Program-made: the position numbers and the translations under genes | Notes under the pieces: model-generated | What the model was told of the DNA's origin: nothing | The model's input: only the letters and a program-made list of their open reading frames with translations | The model's database searches: none | Part shown: positions 60,531-64,000 of the stretch, piece after piece | How positions within the stretch are numbered: the first letter of the stretch is position 1 | Layout: each line of letters starts with the position of its first letter | NCBI RefSeq assembly: GCF_011320095.1 | Contig: NZ_JAANOY010000001.1 | Location: 186,001 to 250,000, forward strand | Direction of reading: 5' to 3' | Origin: Cognatiluteimonas telluris | GTDB taxonomy: Bacteria > Pseudomonadota > Gammaproteobacteria > Xanthomonadales > Xanthomonadaceae | Length of the DNA: 64,000 nucleotides

Positions 60531-61124
60531 ATGACCAAGACCTACGACCGCGCCTACTTCGACCAGTGGTATCGCCAGCGCGGCATCGGCGGCGCGCAGC
60601 GGCTGGCGCGCAAGGTCGCGCTGGCCGTGGCGACGGCCGAATACCATCTCGAGCGTCCGCTGCGCAGCGTGCTGGACATCGGTTGCGGCGAAGGCGCCTG
60701 GCGCGCGCCGTTGCGGCGGCTGCGTCCGGACGCCCGGTACCTGGGCTTCGACGCCAGCCATTACGCGATCGAGCGTTACGGGCGCGCGCGCAACGTGCAC
60801 TTCGCGCGCTTCGGCGACTTCGGCCTGCTGCGCCCCTGCGCGCCGGTCGACCTGCTGGTGTGCAGCGACGTGCTGCATTACCTGCCCACCCGAGAGCTCG
60901 ATCGCGGACTGCCGGGGCTGGCGGCGCTGTGCGGCGGGGTGGCGTTCCTGGAGACTTTCGCCCGCGAGGATGCCGCCGAGGGCGACGAGCACGAGTTCAA
61001 GCCGCGCCCGGCACGGTTCTATCGCCAGCGCTTGGCGGCACTGGGCTTCACCGCGCTCGGCTCGCATTGCTGGCTTTCGCCGGCGCGCCGGGGGTCGGCG
61101 ACTGCGCTGGAGGCCCAGGACTGA
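60531..61124 (+). CDS. Class I SAM-dependent methyltransferase
   Basis: A 197-residue methyltransferase. Motif I VLDIGCGEGAW sits at about residue 47, with the acidic loop FDASHYAIERYG after the second strand and SDVLHYLPTRELDRGLPGL for the fourth. The C-terminal part has KPRPARFYRQRLAALGF, common to small-molecule or lipid methyltransferases. The substrate is unknown. ATG 60531 follows a GC-rich leader with no strong ribosome site. It precedes the PHA depolymerase gene by about 100 bp on the same strand. Confidence 0.85.
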   Translation: MTKTYDRAYFDQWYRQRGIGGAQRLARKVALAVATAEYHLERPLRSVLDIGCGEGAWRAPLRRLRPDARYLGFDASHYAIERYGRARNVHFARFGDFGLLRPCAPVDLLVCSDVLHYLPTRELDRGLPGLAALCGGVAFLETFAREDAAEGDEHEFKPRPARFYRQRLAALGFTALGSHCWLSPARRGSATALEAQD

Positions 61125-61227
61125 CGCCTGCCAAACTGAGGCATGCGTCACAGTCCGGTGACGGCCGCGGCGACTTCGCACGGTTATGCTGCACTGCCGC
61201 ACCGATCCGCAGGTGCAGGGGATGCGC

Positions 61228-62499
61228 ATGCTGTTCGCCGGGCAAGGTCTCTACCAGTTCCATGAACTCTGGCGCGCCGGGATGGCGCCCTACACCTACT
61301 GGGCCGAGGCCGGCGCCAAGATGTTCTCCGCCCCCGGCAGCTGGCTGGCGGGCATGCCCGAGGCCACTCGCGTGGCGGCCGGTTGCGAGCTGCTCTACCG
61401 CATCGGCAAGGATTACGAAAAGCCGGAGTTCGGCCTGCACGAGGTCGAGATCGACGGCGCCGCCTACCCGGTCGTCGAGAAGGAAGTCGAACGCACCCCC
61501 TTCTGCCGCCTGTTGCGCTTCAAGCGCTACAGCGACGACGCCGGCAGCATCGCCGGGCTGAAGGACGATCCGCCGGTGCTGGTGGTCGCGCCGCTCTCCG
61601 GGCACCACGCCACGCTGCTGCGCGACACCGTGCGCACGCTGCTGCAGGGCCACAAGGTCTACATCACCGACTGGATCGACGCCCGCATGGTGCCGGCCGG
61701 CGACGGTGCGTTCACGCTGGACGATTACGTCGCCAGCCTGCAGCGCTTCATGCGCGCGATCGGCAGCGATCGACTGCACGTGGTCAGTGTCTGCCAGTCG
61801 ACGGTGCCGGTGCTGGCCGCGGTGTCGCTGATGGCCACGGCCGGTGAGCCGACGCCGCGCTCGCTGGTGATGATGGGCGGCCCGATCGACACCCGGCAAT
61901 CGCCGACCGCAGTCAACAACCTCGCCACCCACAAGCCGCTGTCGTGGTTCGAGGACAACGTCATCCAGGCCGTACCGGGCAACTTCCCGGGGCGCGGGCG
62001 CAGCGTCTATCCCGGCTTCCTGCAGCACGCCGGTTTCATGGCGATGAATCCCGAGCGCCACTTCCAGTCGCACTGGGATTTCTATCAGGATCTGGTCAAG
62101 GGCGACCTCGAGGACGCCGCCGCGCACCGGCGCTTCTACGACGAATACAACGCGGTGCTGGACATGCCGGCCGAGTACTACCTCGACACCGTGCGCATCG
62201 TGTTCCAGGAGCACCTGTTGCCGCGCGGGCTCTGGGACGTCGGCGGCGAGCGCGTAAACCCGGCGAAGATCCATGGCACCGCATTGATGACGATCGAAGG
62301 TGAGCTCGACGACATCTCCGGCCGGGGCCAGACGCGCGCGGCGCATGCGCTGTGCACCGGCATCGACGAAGCCGCGCGGGCGCACCTGACGGTGGCCGGG
62401 GCTGGCCATTACGGCATCTTCAGTGGCCGCCGCTGGCGCACCGAGGTCTACCCGCAGGTCCGCGATTTCATCGCGGCCGCCGATCGCCGCCCTGCGTAG
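61228..62499 (+). CDS. phaZ: Intracellular polyhydroxyalkanoate depolymerase
   Basis: Mobilises stored PHB granules. The 423-residue alpha/beta hydrolase belongs to the PhaZ short-chain intracellular group, where the nucleophile is cysteine: VVSVCQSTVPVLAAV places it at Cys189. Other family marks are YQFHELWRAGMAPYTYWAEAG, LVMMGGPIDTRQSPTAVNNLA, ERHFQSHWDFYQDLVKGD and the histidine in GAGHYGIFSGRRW. I took ATG 61228 because AGGGG lies 6 nt upstream; in-frame ATGs at 61222 and 61186 lie upstream. The stop TAG is the GTAG edge of a REP element. No PHA synthase is nearby. Confidence 0.9.
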   Translation: MLFAGQGLYQFHELWRAGMAPYTYWAEAGAKMFSAPGSWLAGMPEATRVAAGCELLYRIGKDYEKPEFGLHEVEIDGAAYPVVEKEVERTPFCRLLRFKRYSDDAGSIAGLKDDPPVLVVAPLSGHHATLLRDTVRTLLQGHKVYITDWIDARMVPAGDGAFTLDDYVASLQRFMRAIGSDRLHVVSVCQSTVPVLAAVSLMATAGEPTPRSLVMMGGPIDTRQSPTAVNNLATHKPLSWFEDNVIQAVPGNFPGRGRSVYPGFLQHAGFMAMNPERHFQSHWDFYQDLVKGDLEDAAAHRRFYDEYNAVLDMPAEYYLDTVRIVFQEHLLPRGLWDVGGERVNPAKIHGTALMTIEGELDDISGRGQTRAAHALCTGIDEAARAHLTVAGAGHYGIFSGRRWRTEVYPQVRDFIAAADRRPA

Positions 62500-62520
62500 G
62501 AGCGGCTTGAGCCGCGAGCT
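62496..62520 (+). repeat. GTAG-type REP element at the phaZ stop
   Basis: GTAGGAGCGGCTTGAGCCGC followed by GAGCT; the stem is GCGGCT with AGCCGC. The first four bases hold the phaZ stop (62497-62499). The opposite end of the intergenic space (62555-62558) also reads GTAG on the minus strand and supplies the HAAS gene stop, but no matching hairpin was found there. Confidence 0.8.
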
Positions 62521-62554
62521 CGCCGCTCGCGACTCGATTCCCCGACGCTTCGCG

Positions 62555-63454
62555 CTACCCCGCCGACTTCACCAGCAGGTGCTTGGCCAGCAGCCCGTGC
62601 CAGCCACCGATCAGCCGCACCAGGTGCAGTGAAGCGAACAGCAGCAGGACCCCGACGATACCTGCCAAGGGCCCGCTCCATGGCGCGCCGATCAGGTCGA
62701 TGCCGACGCCATCGAGCGTGATCGCGTCGCCATGCCCGACGAGCATCAGGAATGGCGTAGCGACCAGCGCCAGCGACAGGCTGAGCAGGCTCACCACCAA
62801 GGTGAAATACACGATCCCCAGCGGCAGCATCAGCAGGAAGTAGAGCTGGGTCGACCACGTGCGCGGATCGGTGAACATCGCGCCGATGCGCTGCAGCCAC
62901 GGCCGCCCGCGCCCACCGTACAACGGGCGGCGTGGCATGCGTTCGCCCAGCATGGCTTCGACCATCCGACCTTCGACCAGCGACAGCACGCGCACCGAGC
63001 CGAAATACAGGATCACGAACGGCACCCCGATGATGAGCAGCGCGAATCCCGCCGACATCGAGATCCCGGTGACCACCCACACGAAATAGAAGATGCCCGT
63101 CGCCAGCGCCAGCACCATGTAGAACAGCGCGGCGTAGGTACGGGGTTCGGCGGCGACGCCGAAGAAGCGGCCGATCAGCGAACGTCGCGGCGGCGGTGGC
63201 GGCGCGCGCAGGGCCGTCTGCACGGTGGCTTCGGTTTCGCGGTAGATGTCGGCGACTTCCGCCGGCGCGCCATAGCTGCCGGCGACCGAGGCGATGACTT
63301 CGGCTTCCGATCGCCCCGGCTGCTCGGCCAGTTCCGAGCGCAGGTATTCCTCGGCGTCGTAAAGCGCGTCCTGCACCAGGGCCGGATCGGCGTTGCCCAG
63401 CGCGGCGCGCAGCTGCTCGAGGTAGGACGCGATGCTGGTTGGAAGGCTGTTCAT
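62555..63454 (-). CDS. HAAS-domain multi-span membrane (sensor-type) protein
   Basis: A 299-residue protein. The N-terminal HAAS/DUF1700-like helical domain (about 1-80; SYLEQLRAALGNADPALVQDALYDAEEYL) is followed by a Pro/Arg spacer and about six membrane helices (YAALFYMVLALATGIFYFVWVV, FALLIIGVPFVILYFG, QLYFLLMLPLGIVYFTLVVSLL and others), a layout called sensor domain in annotation. HAAS proteins are commonly encoded next to PadR regulators and may modulate envelope stress. Its ATG overlaps the padR stop by 4 bp (63451-63454). The stop TAG is within GTAG at 62555-62558. Confidence 0.85.
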   Translation of the reverse strand: MNSLPTSIASYLEQLRAALGNADPALVQDALYDAEEYLRSELAEQPGRSEAEVIASVAGSYGAPAEVADIYRETEATVQTALRAPPPPPRRSLIGRFFGVAAEPRTYAALFYMVLALATGIFYFVWVVTGISMSAGFALLIIGVPFVILYFGSVRVLSLVEGRMVEAMLGERMPRRPLYGGRGRPWLQRIGAMFTDPRTWSTQLYFLLMLPLGIVYFTLVVSLLSLSLALVATPFLMLVGHGDAITLDGVGIDLIGAPWSGPLAGIVGVLLLFASLHLVRLIGGWHGLLAKHLLVKSAG

Positions 63455-63873
63455 GGTGCAGGTTCCAGGTGATTGGCGCTGGGGTTGGGGCTGCTGCCGC
63501 CCGGCAGGACGGATTCGACGCAATCGCGGGTGGCGCGCCAGGCGCCGATCCAGGCCGCGAGCACCTCGCGGCCGGCGATCGTGATCCGGTAATAGCGGCG
63601 CGGAGGGCCGGCGATCGAGGGTTCGACATGGCTGTCGAGCAGGCCCGCTCCCTCGAGGTTGCGCAGCACCGGATACAGGGCGCTCTGCTTGCCGGCGAGC
63701 ACGCCCTGGCCGGTCTGCTCGAGCCGCTTGGCGATCTGGTAGCCGTACATCGGTTCGGGCGCGCCGCCGAGGACCGCCAGCAGCGCCAGCGACACGGTGC
63801 CTGCGCTGAGTTCCTTCTGGAACTTGCGCGATTGCGACTCGACGAGCTCGGCAGTGGGATTGGGATCGCTCAT
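63451..63873 (-). CDS. PadR-family transcriptional regulator
   Basis: A 140-residue winged-helix repressor of the short PadR type. The core is TVSLALLAVLGGAPEPMYGYQIAKRLEQTGQGVLAGKQSALYPVLRNLEGAGLLDS, a textbook PadR HTH and wing region, then RRYYRITIAGREVLAAWIGAW. PadR proteins sense phenolic or envelope signals and usually control their neighbour, here the HAAS membrane protein gene translated by 4-bp overlap. The C-terminal tail is Ser/Pro-rich. A dyad upstream may be its operator. Confidence 0.92.
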   Translation of the reverse strand: MSDPNPTAELVESQSRKFQKELSAGTVSLALLAVLGGAPEPMYGYQIAKRLEQTGQGVLAGKQSALYPVLRNLEGAGLLDSHVEPSIAGPPRRYYRITIAGREVLAAWIGAWRATRDCVESVLPGGSSPNPSANHLEPAP

Positions 63874-63905
63874 GGGAGACCTACATCTAGGACGGAGGCA
63901 ATACT

Positions 63906-63915
63906 AGTGTCCACT
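63906..63915. promoter_or_regulatory. Candidate operator of the padR-HAAS operon
   Basis: A 10-bp imperfect palindrome AGTGTCCACT (arms AGTG and CACT) lies 33 bp before the padR ATG, flanked by A/T-rich ATACT and CCGATATA in an otherwise GC-rich region. PadR repressors often bind dyads close to their own promoter. Only position and symmetry support the call. Confidence 0.3.
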
Positions 63916-64000
63916 CCGATATAGCGGATGTGCCAGTAGTCACCGTGTCCCCCGGACAGACGACCCGTTGCGTGGCACCGGTTCGCTGGCCGTTGACGGT

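Overview
The window looks like chromosomal core sequence of a high-GC gammaproteobacterium of the Lysobacteraceae (Xanthomonadaceae), close to Lysobacter or Luteimonas. The reasons are the protein sequences, the blocks miaA-hfq-hflX-hflK-hflC-purA, surE-pcm-dedA-nlpD and ftsB-ispD-ispF-truD, GTAG-type REP palindromes, and a secreted toxin with the Xanthomonadales type IV secretion recruitment domain (XVIPCD). This placement is inferred from sequence features and was not tested by a search.

Layout. 1-8.9 kb: methionine sulfoxide repair (msrB end, msrA), an S4 protein, a 2OG-Fe(II) oxygenase, small membrane and secreted proteins, a penicillin-acylase-type Ntn hydrolase, and a patch of decayed genes (zinc alcohol dehydrogenase, LytTR regulator, DUF2306 membrane protein) next to cytochrome P460. 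9-21.7 kb: accessory genes, namely a GlxA-like AraC regulator, an SRPBCC protein, a DUF763 protein, a peroxiredoxin-like protein, a PAS-GGDEF cyclase, an FMN reductase, a TonB-dependent receptor, a pirin and the three-domain DNA ligase LigD. 21.7-24.1 kb: an A/T-richer cassette with a lipoprotein followed by a lysozyme-like/PG-binding/XVIPCD protein. I read it as a type IV secretion antibacterial effector and its immunity protein.

24.2-51.6 kb is almost all housekeeping: purA, the hflC-hflK-hflX-hfq-miaA block, an amino-acid permease, folP, a TolB-like/TPR membrane protein, ftsH, rlmE and yhbY, then nlpD-dedA-pcm-surE, truD-ispF-ispD-ftsB-eno-kdsA-pyrG and divergent parE. Many neighbours overlap by 4 bp, which indicates translational coupling. 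51.7-64 kb holds hutG-type, gorA and dadA-type genes, a secreted M4 metalloprotease, slyD, two NlpC/P60 endopeptidases in tandem, a thioesterase and HemJ pair, a methyltransferase, an intracellular PHA depolymerase and a PadR/HAAS pair.

Two observations stand out. One is the XVIPCD effector/lipoprotein cassette at 22.3-24.1 kb. The other is a recurring arrangement in which the GTAG edge of a REP element supplies the TAG stop codon of the adjacent gene (DUF763, miaA, phaZ, and possibly the HAAS gene). No rRNA, tRNA, CRISPR array or complete insertion sequence was recognised.
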